From a virus: DNA of 64,000 bases. Every line of letters starts with the position of its first letter. Within the stretch, counting starts at the first letter, position 1. The notes under the pieces were generated by a model. The model did no database searches. It was given only the letters and a program-made list of their open reading frames with translations, and was not told where the DNA came from. This document shows positions 57,807 through 63,878 of this stretch, piece after piece. The position numbers were made by a program, and so were the translations under genes. The DNA lies in the IMG/VR virus record IMGVR_UViG_3300044675_005482, positions 49,998 to 113,997 of that record. The stretch is one strand, 5' to 3'.

Positions 57807-57980
57807 TTACGCTAGGCTATCGGCAAGAACTGTTGTCCAGCGTTCGCCATTTTGTGTTTCTAAGCGAACACGCACCGAGCCAGATGCGTTAGGAATAATC
57901 TCTTTAATTACTCCAGTTTCTTTTGACTTCAGAGTGGTGAATAAATCTCCAACCTGATAGACTTTGTTATCTAGTGTCAT
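57807..57980 (-). CDS. SH3-like small protein, copy 2
   Basis: 57 residues. YQVGDLFTTLKSKETGVIKEI ... NGERWTTVLADS, paralog of 57032-57214. GAAAGGAAG leader. Confidence 0.7.
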   Translation of the reverse strand: MTLDNKVYQVGDLFTTLKSKETGVIKEIIPNASGSVRVRLETQNGERWTTVLADSLA

Positions 57981-58006
57981 TTTGCTTCCTTTCTGTTTAG
58001 GGTCTG

Positions 58007-58062
58007 ATTATAGCAGAGGCTACCGACATTTAGTAGCCCCTGCCTGTGTGAGTTATCTCACA
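58007..58062 (-). promoter_or_regulatory. TGTCGG promoter, hairpin and Crp-like palindrome
   Basis: TATAAT 58007-58012, TGTCGG 58023-58028 inside a GGCTAC/GTAGCC hairpin (58018-58038), perfect TGTGA-N6-TCACA at 58047-58062 (45 bp). Confidence 0.8.
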
Positions 58063-58324
58063 ATTCTTCAGGTAGCCAAGCACCCAAGTGGTGTTGTTCG
58101 ATGATAGCCCAAGCGGGTGCGTGAGTCTGACCCTTATACGATACGCCTTCAGGCATTTCGATAGCACGATCAAAATCTTCTTCGTAGTATGCGTCAATTG
58201 CTTCGATGCAAGGTTCGACCATAGAAAGTGGAACGGGTGGGTAATGATTACCCTGCAAGTGATAGCCAATAGCAACTTCTAAATCTAATTCTTGCGATAG
58301 GTCTAGTGCTGTGTTGTATCCCAT
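58058..58324 (-). CDS. hypothetical protein
   Basis: 88 residues. AIGYHLQGNHYPPVPLSMVEPCIEAIDAY ... LGAWLPEEL. This N-x-H-Y-P-P-V-P pattern recurs in actinophage early genes. The stop overlaps the palindrome. Confidence 0.75.
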   Translation of the reverse strand: MGYNTALDLSQELDLEVAIGYHLQGNHYPPVPLSMVEPCIEAIDAYYEEDFDRAIEMPEGVSYKGQTHAPAWAIIEQHHLGAWLPEEL

Positions 58325-58326
58325 TA

Positions 58327-58551
58327 TTAGTTACCTTCCTTAATTGTTAATTCTGCCCAAGAGTTACCTTCATTTGCAACTGTAAGAGTGTTAGACATAG
58401 CAAGAGCGTGAATTGTTGCACCCTTACACATCTTTTCAATTTCAGATTGTGGTAGGTTGATTAGCGCAGGCAATAACTTTGCGTCAATTTTATCCAAGTC
58501 AATAATTGCCTCGAATACAACTGTGTGTGGAACTTTCATTAGATTAGACAT
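58327..58551 (-). CDS. hypothetical protein
   Basis: 74 residues. DLDKIDAKLLPALINLPQSEIEKMCKGATIHALAMSN. Co-transcribed with 58058. Unknown. Confidence 0.7.
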   Translation of the reverse strand: MSNLMKVPHTVVFEAIIDLDKIDAKLLPALINLPQSEIEKMCKGATIHALAMSNTLTVANEGNSWAELTIKEGN

Positions 58552-58580
58552 TTGTTACCTTTCGTTGTTGGAATAAGAGT

Positions 58581-58666
58581 ATTTTAGCATAGGCCACTGA
58601 CATTTAATAATCGAGCTTCGGCGTGTTTCTAATTTATTTTGTGATAAACCTCACAATTTTCAGGGT
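58581..58666 (-). promoter_or_regulatory. TGTCAG promoter with perfect Crp-like palindrome
   Basis: TAAAAT 58581-58586, TGTCAG 58597-58602, TGTGA-N6-TCACA 58640-58655 (64 bp), then AATTTTCAGGG. Confidence 0.8.
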
Positions 58667-58733
58667 GTGTCGTAACTTGACGTAAACGGCTTTTTGCCCC
58701 CACACCTTTGCGGGCTTCTTTCAGTTTGTCAAG

Positions 58734-58877
58734 TTAATTTTGCCAAATGTCGGGATCAACATCCTGCAAATATTCTTTTGCAAGCTTTTGTTGTTCGTCT
58801 GATCCAGTTACAGTGGCCATTAATGCATTTAAATAGCCAAGGTCCATTTTATAAAAAGGATTTTCGTTACTCATCAT
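58734..58877 (-). CDS. 47-residue hypothetical protein
   Basis: From the ATGATG at 58877, with AAGGGG upstream. YKMDLGYLNALMATVTGSDEQQKLAKEYLQDVD. Followed by a long gap rich in repeats. Confidence 0.6.
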   Translation of the reverse strand: MMSNENPFYKMDLGYLNALMATVTGSDEQQKLAKEYLQDVDPDIWQN

Positions 58878-58998
58878 GTTGCCCCTTATGTTTAATTTTA
58901 CGTGTGTACTTTTTTTTATTGCGAACAGGTTGCGCCGCATTGCTACGGCGCAATTCCTGAATGCGTTTTACTTTATTTTGAACTGAAGTTAGGAACAT
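58867..58998 (-). CDS. 43-residue basic protein
   Basis: VKRIQELRRSNAAQPVRNKKKYTRKIKHKG, strongly basic, possibly DNA- or RNA-binding. Bridges the gap between its neighbours by overlapping both. Confidence 0.5.
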   Translation of the reverse strand: MFLTSVQNKVKRIQELRRSNAAQPVRNKKKYTRKIKHKGQHDE

Positions 58999-59164
58999 TG
59001 TAATTACTCGCTTCGTGAAATCTTTTTACATCAAATCGCTCATTGTCTTTCGCAAACATTTCTGCGAAGTCGTGAACAGTTTTAGAAAAAACAGCGGGGT
59101 GAACTTTATTGCTGAGATACTTTAGAATTTCAGCGGTTGCGATGTAATCTTTTCGTGTCATCAT
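58973..59164 (-). CDS. hypothetical protein
   Basis: 63 residues (start ATG 59164 or 59161). YIATAEILKYLSNKVHPAVFSKTVHDFAEMFAKDN; a pattern seen in actinophage small proteins with similar N-termini. Function unknown. Confidence 0.7.
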   Translation of the reverse strand: MMTRKDYIATAEILKYLSNKVHPAVFSKTVHDFAEMFAKDNERFDVKRFHEASNYNVPNFSSK

Positions 59165-59361
59165 TTTTGTGTAACCTTTCCATTTCGGTAGAAGTTCTTA
59201 GTGTGCATTTTACCAGAAGGCTCTGACAAATTATAGGTTGCGTATTCTTTAGCATCGCCAAAGTCTGAGCATTTATCGAATTCGTGAACGGCGGTTAGAG
59301 CATCTGAAAAATCCCACGATGCAACTCTTTCACCATCATAAGCAATAGTTAGTTTATACAT
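59161..59361 (-). CDS. hypothetical protein
   Basis: 66 residues from ATG 59361 (TAATG). Beta-rich start (YKLTIAYDGERVASWDFSDALTAVHEFDKC). Unknown. Confidence 0.65.
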   Translation of the reverse strand: MYKLTIAYDGERVASWDFSDALTAVHEFDKCSDFGDAKEYATYNLSEPSGKMHTKNFYRNGKVTQK

Positions 59362-59501
59362 TAAATGTTCCAATCTTCTAGGGCGCATTCACACGCTTCT
59401 ACATCATAATTATTTTCATCGCCCCAGAATAAAAATCCAGCGCCACCGCATTCATCACAACTCGCTGCGATAATTTCTAAGTATTGTTTTACTTTAGCCA
59501 T
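59361..59501 (-). CDS. 46-residue zinc protein
   Basis: SCDECGGAGFLFWG and CECALEDW form a half DnaJ-type zinc ribbon (CxxCxGxG). AACGAAAGGG leader. Confidence 0.65.
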   Translation of the reverse strand: MAKVKQYLEIIAASCDECGGAGFLFWGDENNYDVEACECALEDWNI

Positions 59502-59616
59502 TCAGGTTTTCCCTTTCGTTTGTTTTGGTAATTGTAGCAGATAGGACTGACAAGGCTTCCGCCTTGCTTGCTTCACGTTGTTCGATAACGTGCTTCTTGA
59601 ATTCTTCTAAGTTCAT
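59494..59616 (-). CDS. 40-residue protein whose 3' end contains a promoter
   Basis: Helical N-terminus (LEEFKKHVIEQREASKAEA); its tail LSVLSATITKTNER is encoded by promoter elements. Overlaps both neighbours. Confidence 0.55.
   Translation of the reverse strand: MNLEEFKKHVIEQREASKAEALSVLSATITKTNERENLNG
59531..59552 (-). promoter_or_regulatory. TGTCAG-type promoter inside a coding region
   Basis: TACAAT 59531-59536, 10 bp, TGTCAG 59547-59552, inside the 3' end of gene 59494-59616. Confidence 0.75.
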
Positions 59617-59738
59617 TCGAACGCCCCCTCTTCTAGTAATCCTAATTCAATGTTAAACAATTCATCGGGAGTGGCTTCGGATAAATCTACCCAGCCAGCA
59701 CCCTCGTCATCCATTCTAAAAATTTCAATGTATCCCAT
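59613..59738 (-). CDS. 41-residue acidic protein
   Basis: GYIEIFRMDDEGAGWVDLSEATPDELFNIELG. ATGA coupled. Unknown. Confidence 0.6.
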   Translation of the reverse strand: MGYIEIFRMDDEGAGWVDLSEATPDELFNIELGLLEEGAFE

Positions 59739-59740
59739 TA

Positions 59741-59947
59741 TTATTCACCAACCTTTACTGCGATTGTTGCGAATTTATTTCGCAGACCGCCTGTGCGAAT
59801 TTCGATTAAATAGGCTTCAGCGTTGTCGCCATAATAAATTTCAGGGCGAGGTTCTGCTGAAACAATTTCGCCTGAAAAGTGGCGAGAGTTTGAGCGATAG
59901 TTTTTCCCTACAAGTAGGCTTTCGATTGTGTATAGTTTGGTAGCCAT
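59741..59947 (-). CDS. small beta-rich protein
   Basis: 68 residues. KLYTIESLLVGKNYRSNSRHFSGEIVSAEPR: SH3/KOW-like pattern, perhaps distantly related to 57032 and 57807. Confidence 0.65.
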   Translation of the reverse strand: MATKLYTIESLLVGKNYRSNSRHFSGEIVSAEPRPEIYYGDNAEAYLIEIRTGGLRNKFATIAVKVGE

Positions 59948-59980
59948 TGGCAGACCTTCTTTCGTTTTGTTAATAATGGT

Positions 59981-60065
59981 ATTTTACCAGAACGGACTGA
60001 CATTTTCCAATTCTGCAAGGGTTTGTCTCATTATTTGGAGCGTGGGCAATGTGATAAGCATCACA
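59981..60065 (-). promoter_or_regulatory. TGTCAG promoter with Crp-like palindrome
   Basis: TAAAAT 59981-59986, TGTCAG 59997-60002, TGTGA-N6-TCACA 60050-60065 (74 bp). Confidence 0.8.
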
Positions 60066-60092
60066 CGTAAATGTCCGATTTGTCTGTCAAAT

Positions 60093-60197
60093 CGACACGC
60101 CGCAAATTTTCAGGGAATTTATAACTCTTTCATAACGACACGCCCGACGCCGCACCACTGTGGGCGGGCCAGCTTGATTTTGTCAAGCCGACACGCC
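60093..60197. repeat. three CGACACGCC repeats and hairpins in a 200-bp gap
   Basis: CGACACGCC at 60093-60101, 60136-60144 and 60189-60197, with AAATTTTCAGGG between and a CTTGA/TCAAG hairpin. No gene seen between 59948 and 60206. Confidence 0.55.
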
Positions 60198-60206
60198 GTT
60201 ATTTAT

Positions 60207-60404
60207 TTATTCATTTTCTAATTCTGCTAAATAATCTTCGTGCTCTACTAATCCAATCGCAAACGCTACAGGATCGCAACACTCTAAAATTTCGGCAGGT
60301 GTGAAAGTAGAGTAACCGATTTTTACAGTAGGGTAAATATCGTTTAGCAAATCTATAAAGCTTTCTTTTATTTCTAAATCTTTTTCAAATTGTGTTTTTT
60401 CCAT
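60207..60404 (-). CDS. hypothetical protein
   Basis: 65 residues, helical and acidic (FEKDLEIKESFIDLLNDIYPTVKIGYSTFTPAEILECCD). Unknown. Confidence 0.65.
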   Translation of the reverse strand: MEKTQFEKDLEIKESFIDLLNDIYPTVKIGYSTFTPAEILECCDPVAFAIGLVEHEDYLAELENE

Positions 60405-60405
60405 T

Positions 60406-60516
60406 TTAGTTTAATCCGTTTTCTCTTAGGTCTTTTATTACTAGGCGCAACATTAGCAGGGCGGGAATACCGATACCTAATTGCACAAGGGTGGTTAGTA
60501 TGCGTGTAGTAGTCAT
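60406..60516 (-). CDS. 36-residue membrane peptide
   Basis: One hydrophobic helix (LVQLGIGIPALLMLRLVI) with basic end. TAATG coupling with the upstream gene. Confidence 0.55.
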   Translation of the reverse strand: MTTTRILTTLVQLGIGIPALLMLRLVIKDLRENGLN

Positions 60517-60656
60517 TACTTATTCTTCTTTCTCTTGATTACTTTATAAAGTGTAACACCTACCACCGACAAGATAATAAACGCCCACGATTGGGAGATA
60601 TATAGAAAGTCCCCTAGGTCAATCATTAAGCCATATTCATTTAGTTCTATAGTCAT
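60516..60656 (-). CDS. 46-residue membrane peptide
   Basis: Helix SWAFIILSVVGVTLYKVI and a KRKKNK tail. Coupled on both sides. Confidence 0.6.
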   Translation of the reverse strand: MTIELNEYGLMIDLGDFLYISQSWAFIILSVVGVTLYKVIKRKKNK

Positions 60657-60844
60657 TACTTATCTCCAAACATATTAAAGACCTCATCTAATTGGTCATC
60701 GGTTAGGTGGTCAATTTCAATAGCCTTAGCAAATCCGAAAATATCTTCTTCTTCTGCCATTAGTTTTTCATACATTTCTTCTTCTGCTAGGTGTGCGTAT
60801 TGGTCTTGCACATCTGCTTGAATTGTATCCCATTTGCTCATCAT
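60656..60844 (-). CDS. acidic hypothetical protein
   Basis: 62 residues (WDTIQADVQDQYAHLAEEEMYEKLMAEEEDIFGFAKAIEIDHLTDDQLDEVF). Helical. Unknown. Confidence 0.65.
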   Translation of the reverse strand: MMSKWDTIQADVQDQYAHLAEEEMYEKLMAEEEDIFGFAKAIEIDHLTDDQLDEVFNMFGDK

Positions 60845-60845
60845 A

Positions 60846-61013
60846 TTACTTACCTACCTTTATCTCTTGAACATTAGCGGAAAACTTTTGTGATTTAGCG
60901 AGGTCGCTAGTATTTAATTCTTTAATTAGGTTATCTATCTCCTTAGTGTTAGTAGCAACATTACCAATAGATAGTAGGCGAGAGCCTTGCCATAGTGAGT
61001 ATGTGATAGTCAT
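60846..61013 (-). CDS. 55-residue hypothetical protein
   Basis: SLWQGSRLLSIGNVATNTKEIDNLIKELNTSDLAKSQKFS. AACGAAAGAAG leader. Unknown. Confidence 0.6.
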   Translation of the reverse strand: MTITYSLWQGSRLLSIGNVATNTKEIDNLIKELNTSDLAKSQKFSANVQEIKVGK

Positions 61014-61048
61014 TTACTGTTCTTCTTTCGTTAGTAGTTATAGTAGGA

Positions 61049-61114
61049 ATTGTAGCGTATAGCGGGGACAAATAGGGGGATATAGCGGGGGTGTGTCGTG
61101 TGAGTTACCTCACA
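61049..61114 (-). promoter_or_regulatory. variant promoter (TGTCCC box) with perfect Crp-like palindrome
   Basis: TACAAT 61049-61054, 10 bp, TGTCCC 61065-61070; TGTGA-N6-TCACA 61099-61114 (55 bp). The palindrome covers the stop of gene 61105. Confidence 0.7.
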
Positions 61115-61257
61115 TTGACTAGGGCGTGTGTAGCGTAGTTACCGCCACACATTACGCATAGAGTCCAAGCGGTTACTCTACCGCAACCGCTAGAGCAAGC
61201 CACATAGTGGGCGGGTGTGTGGTAGTCGTTACGACTTTCCCATATTCTATTAGTCAT
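61105..61257 (-). CDS. 50-residue zinc protein
   Basis: VACSSGCGRVTAWTLCVMCGG: C-x3-C ... C-x2-C. TAATG coupling. Confidence 0.65.
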   Translation of the reverse strand: MTNRIWESRNDYHTPAHYVACSSGCGRVTAWTLCVMCGGNYATHALVNVR

Positions 61258-61427
61258 TAGTTAGACTCCTTATCTAAACAGTTGATACATTGGCAACCCT
61301 TAGAGGATAGCAAGGCTTTTAGTATCGCCTTTCGTGTATAGGTATCTAGTCCATATGAGGACTTGACTCCACCATTGTGAAAGTCGTGCACGATTGTGCT
61401 ATATAGTGTTTCTGTAAGTTGAGTCAT
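61257..61427 (-). CDS. 56-residue zinc protein
   Basis: First gene of the leftward arm. SKGCQCINCLDKE at the C-terminus; N-terminal helix (TQLTETLYSTIVHDFHNGG). AAAGGAGTCA leader. Confidence 0.65.
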   Translation of the reverse strand: MTQLTETLYSTIVHDFHNGGVKSSYGLDTYTRKAILKALLSSKGCQCINCLDKESN

Positions 61428-61476
61428 TATCTGACTCCTTTCTTTTAGTTAGTATCTCTAACTCCTTATACATATA

Positions 61477-61562
61477 ACTATACAGGTGGGGTCTGACAAA
61501 TTGCAACCCCAAAAAGGAATAAATCGGACATTTTAAAAAATAACTATGTGTTTTACATCACA
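61477..61562 (-). promoter_or_regulatory. first leftward promoter with Crp-like palindrome
   Basis: TATAGT 61477-61482, TGTCAG 61493-61498, degenerate TGTGT-N6-TCACA 61547-61562 (75 bp). Confidence 0.75.
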
Positions 61563-61932
61563 TTTAGGGGTCTTATGGGCGCACTATCGGACAAAACGGA
61601 CATTTTTTATAGTGTGTATCATACAAATTAAAAATATATTAACATTTTAGAAAATATGAAAAAAGTATTGACTTACGAAAATTTCAAATGTTATACTTAG
61701 AAAGGTTTCGGGGGGTTACACTAAGGAACTCAATACACCAAGTAGCTCTTGGGATTTTGATCCAGACTCTCCTCTATCTTTCCAAAAAGATTTTTTAAAT
61801 TTGGGGGGTAGGGGGGGTTTGCTAAAAAATCTAATTCCCAAGTAATCAATATACTAAATATAGAATATATTATATATATAAGCAATAGATATCTAAAAAA
61901 AATATTTTATTAACATTTAGATATATCTAATA
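61563..61932. other. AT-rich divergent region with rightward promoter and G-tracts
   Basis: No gene seen. Rightward promoter TTGACT-18-TATACT (61668-61673, 61692-61697, with TG before the -10) followed by a stretch with no good start codon. G-runs (GGGGGG at about 61710, GGGGGGTAGGGGGGG at 61803-61817), then very AT-rich DNA. Could hold an origin, a packaging site or a small RNA. Confidence 0.5.
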
Positions 61933-61961
61933 TTGCAGTTGACTAGAATATATAGTACAAT
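61933..61961 (+). promoter_or_regulatory. leaderless promoter TTGCAG-17-TACAAT
   Basis: TTGCAG 61933-61938, 17 bp, TACAAT 61956-61961, 6 nt, ATG 61968. Confidence 0.75.
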
Positions 61962-61967
61962 AAGATT

Positions 61968-62078
61968 ATGAAATGCAGTTTCTGTGAAAATGAGAAGTAC
62001 GTCCAACGATTAAATTCGAGGGGGATACTAGAAAATTTTTGCATTGACTGCATTTCTAATATAAACCGAATACGCTAA
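61968..62078 (+). CDS. 36-residue zinc protein
   Basis: CSFC and CIDC pairs, basic tail. Leaderless start; stop 7 nt before the tRNA. Confidence 0.65.
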   Translation: MKCSFCENEKYVQRLNSRGILENFCIDCISNINRIR

Positions 62079-62085
62079 TCCTTAA

Positions 62086-62160
62086 GGGGATATAGCTTAA
62101 TCTGGTTAAAGCATTTGTCTTATATACAAACGAGTTTGGGTTCAAATCCCAATATCCCTA
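62086..62160 (+). tRNA. tRNA-Ile (TAT)
   Basis: Acceptor GGGGATA/TATCCCT (terminal G-U), anticodon stem TTTGT/ACAAA around CTTATAT (anticodon TAT), T-arm TTGGG-TTCAAAT-CCCAA, discriminator A. Decodes AUA directly. Confidence 0.88.
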
Positions 62161-62185
62161 CTATAAAGCAGTTGACTAGGATAAT

Positions 62186-62266
62186 ATGAAGAAATTAAAA
62201 CTTTATACGAACTACTTTGCGTGGTTCTGGATGATTGCATGGATAATTTATCTTATTAGATTGTGA
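62186..62266 (+). CDS. 26-residue membrane peptide
   Basis: Basic start then FAWFWMIAWIIYLI, one aromatic transmembrane helix. AGGA lies just upstream. Very small; moderate trust. Confidence 0.45.
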   Translation: MKKLKLYTNYFAWFWMIAWIIYLIRL

Positions 62267-62290
62267 TTAAACGTGTTATATAATTAACAC

Positions 62291-62575
62291 ATGGAGCAAA
62301 CCAAATCTTCTGCAAGAAAGACTAAAGAATATTTGGCACGGTACTTAAAAGAAATTAAAGAAAAGAATCCATGCATGGACTGTAAAGTTTGGTATCCGTA
62401 TTATGTGATGGACTTTGATCATGTTAGAGGGCGGAAGCACAAGAATGTTGCAGAACTCATCGATACTCTATCAAAGAAGAAAATAGATGAAGAAATAGCA
62501 AAGTGTGAGATTGTTTGTTCTAATTGTCATAGAATTCGTACACATGACAGATTAATGAATAAGAAAGCTAGTTGA
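62291..62575 (+). CDS. HNH endonuclease
   Basis: 94 residues. CMDCKVWYPYYVMDFDHVRG ... CEIVCSNCHRIRTHDR: zinc-binding Cys pairs with D-H and N-C-H HNH residues. Leaderless (TATAAT 62279-62284). Small stand-alone HNH nuclease, possibly homing or packaging-associated. Confidence 0.8.
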   Translation: MEQTKSSARKTKEYLARYLKEIKEKNPCMDCKVWYPYYVMDFDHVRGRKHKNVAELIDTLSKKKIDEEIAKCEIVCSNCHRIRTHDRLMNKKAS

Positions 62576-62606
62576 CTAGAATATATATGAATATGGAATA
62601 TCATAC

Positions 62607-62903
62607 ATGATTATAAAAAACGGGGAAGAACTAGTAAAAGGCCTTATCTTGGCCTATGAGAGCTCAAGGATCCAGAATAGGAACTTCTACCTTGGAGATG
62701 AGATAATGGCTCAAAAGGCCCTTGGAGTATTTGTAAGCTATATCCAGGATATCTTGCTAGAGTGTCCAAATGTAGAATTTAAGAAATGCTCTACTTGGTG
62801 GAGACATGACGATTGCAATAAATTGATGAATATCTTATTTGATCTTACTGGAGATAAGGGATATAAGGCTGAATTTGCTAAACAAGAAAGTCTATGGGAC
62901 TAA
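62607..62903 (+). CDS. hypothetical protein
   Basis: 98 residues. ALGVFVSYIQDILLECPNVEFKKCSTWWRHDDCNKLMNILFDL. Helical, unknown. Confidence 0.65.
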   Translation: MIIKNGEELVKGLILAYESSRIQNRNFYLGDEIMAQKALGVFVSYIQDILLECPNVEFKKCSTWWRHDDCNKLMNILFDLTGDKGYKAEFAKQESLWD

Positions 62904-62906
62904 TTA

Positions 62907-62934
62907 GGTCTCTTATTTCGCCCGCCGCACTTTT
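62907..62934 (-). repeat. gene-boundary repeat, copy C
   Basis: Minus strand AGTGCGGCGGGCGAAATAAGAGACC, overlapping the stop of the gene 62913-63086. Confidence 0.5.
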
Positions 62935-63086
62935 CTGATCCAATATAGAGGATTAAGTGCATTTAGTATTCTAACAATACGAGCTTCTATTTTCTTTTCT
63001 ATCTGAGCAGTTTTAGACTCTTCCTGGAAATACTTAGTACGGAAGTATGGGTTATTCATCTGCTTAGAGAAATGATGTGGACTCAT
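62913..63086 (-). CDS. 57-residue basic protein
   Basis: NNPYFRTKYFQEESKTAQIEKKIEARIVRILNALNPLYWIRKVRRAK. Leaderless (TATAAT 63093-63098, 6 nt, ATG 63086). Helical, basic end. Confidence 0.65.
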   Translation of the reverse strand: MSPHHFSKQMNNPYFRTKYFQEESKTAQIEKKIEARIVRILNALNPLYWIRKVRRAK

Positions 63087-63108
63087 ATATTAATTATACA
63101 CCCAAATT

Positions 63109-63141
63109 GGTCTCTAGTTTCGACGCACTTTTTTCGCACTA
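63109..63141 (-). repeat. gene-boundary repeat, copy D
   Basis: Minus strand TAGTGCGAAAAAAGTGCG then TCGAAACTAGAGACC; the first TAG is the stop of the gene 63139-63612. Closest to copy A. Confidence 0.6.
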
Positions 63142-63612
63142 TTCGGCTATATAAGTTCCATTAATATAAATCTTAGTGGCTGTAGTTAATATTACTGGAG
63201 AAGTGCCTGTAAGAAGGTTTTCCATAACTGGCTTAGGTTCAGCGGTAGCTCCACGATACCAGTGCAAGTCTAGAACTTTAGTATCCGCAAGGTGGTCTGC
63301 CTGCAAAACAACGTGACCTGCTAAATCTGGATTTACAGAAGGATCAACATTGGCCCATGCAGAAAAGTGGTTCATCTTGCCAGCCATCGGCATTACTGGA
63401 AGCTCTGTCTTTATTTGGCCAGTTCCAAAGTTTGTAATTGTTGCACAATTAATTTCAATATAAAAGCTTACTAGCTTTCCAACCTTTACGTAGTGTGAGT
63501 TATAGCATGGGTGGGTAGCGTTTGTTCCAGTAAAGGTAAATCCGCCATTAGCAGTTAGTGTTGGAGTCCATCTTACGACTGGTTGTCCAGCAGGGTCAGA
63601 TACGTGTATCAT
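63139..63612 (-). CDS. virion surface / fibre-tip protein
   Basis: 157 residues, beta-rich (VRWTPTLTANGGFTFTGTNATHPCYNSHYVKVGKLVSFYIEI ... ATKIYINGTYIAE), the pattern of phage fibre or decoration beta-barrels. Overlaps the upstream gene. Confidence 0.75.
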   Translation of the reverse strand: MIHVSDPAGQPVVRWTPTLTANGGFTFTGTNATHPCYNSHYVKVGKLVSFYIEINCATITNFGTGQIKTELPVMPMAGKMNHFSAWANVDPSVNPDLAGHVVLQADHLADTKVLDLHWYRGATAEPKPVMENLLTGTSPVILTTATKIYINGTYIAE

Positions 63613-63878
63613 GCCTTTTCCAAAATCAATACTGATACAGTTACACCAGTATCACCAGTTGCATATAGTTTATTTTCTGCTCCTAAGTCGATAAAGAAAC
63701 TCTGTCCAGGAAACAGTTTGTGTCCATATGACGTTGAGGATACAGTCTGTGTTCCAATATAGGCATACCCTGTGTCAGATGTGTTTTGAATTGATATAGA
63801 GTTTGGGCTATCTACGGCATCATCGATTGTTAGTTCTTGAGGTGTGCCGTTAAGCGTTAAATTACGTGTTCTAAGCAT
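63609..63878 (-). CDS. virion-associated small beta protein
   Basis: 89 residues from ATG 63878 (leaderless, TATAAT 63885-63890). NSISIQNTSDTGYAYIGTQTVSSTSYGHKLFPGQSFFIDLG matches small head or tail decoration proteins. ATGA overlap with the next gene. Confidence 0.75.
   Translation of the reverse strand: MLRTRNLTLNGTPQELTIDDAVDSPNSISIQNTSDTGYAYIGTQTVSSTSYGHKLFPGQSFFIDLGAENKLYATGDTGVTVSVLILEKA

Noticed and set aside
61938-62585. GTTGACTAG motif (61939, 62171, 62570, also 48986 and 34811) as a common -35
   Set aside because: Distances to any -10 are too short and inconsistent; at 34811 it is the coding start itself. Possibly meaningful, but not supportable as a promoter.
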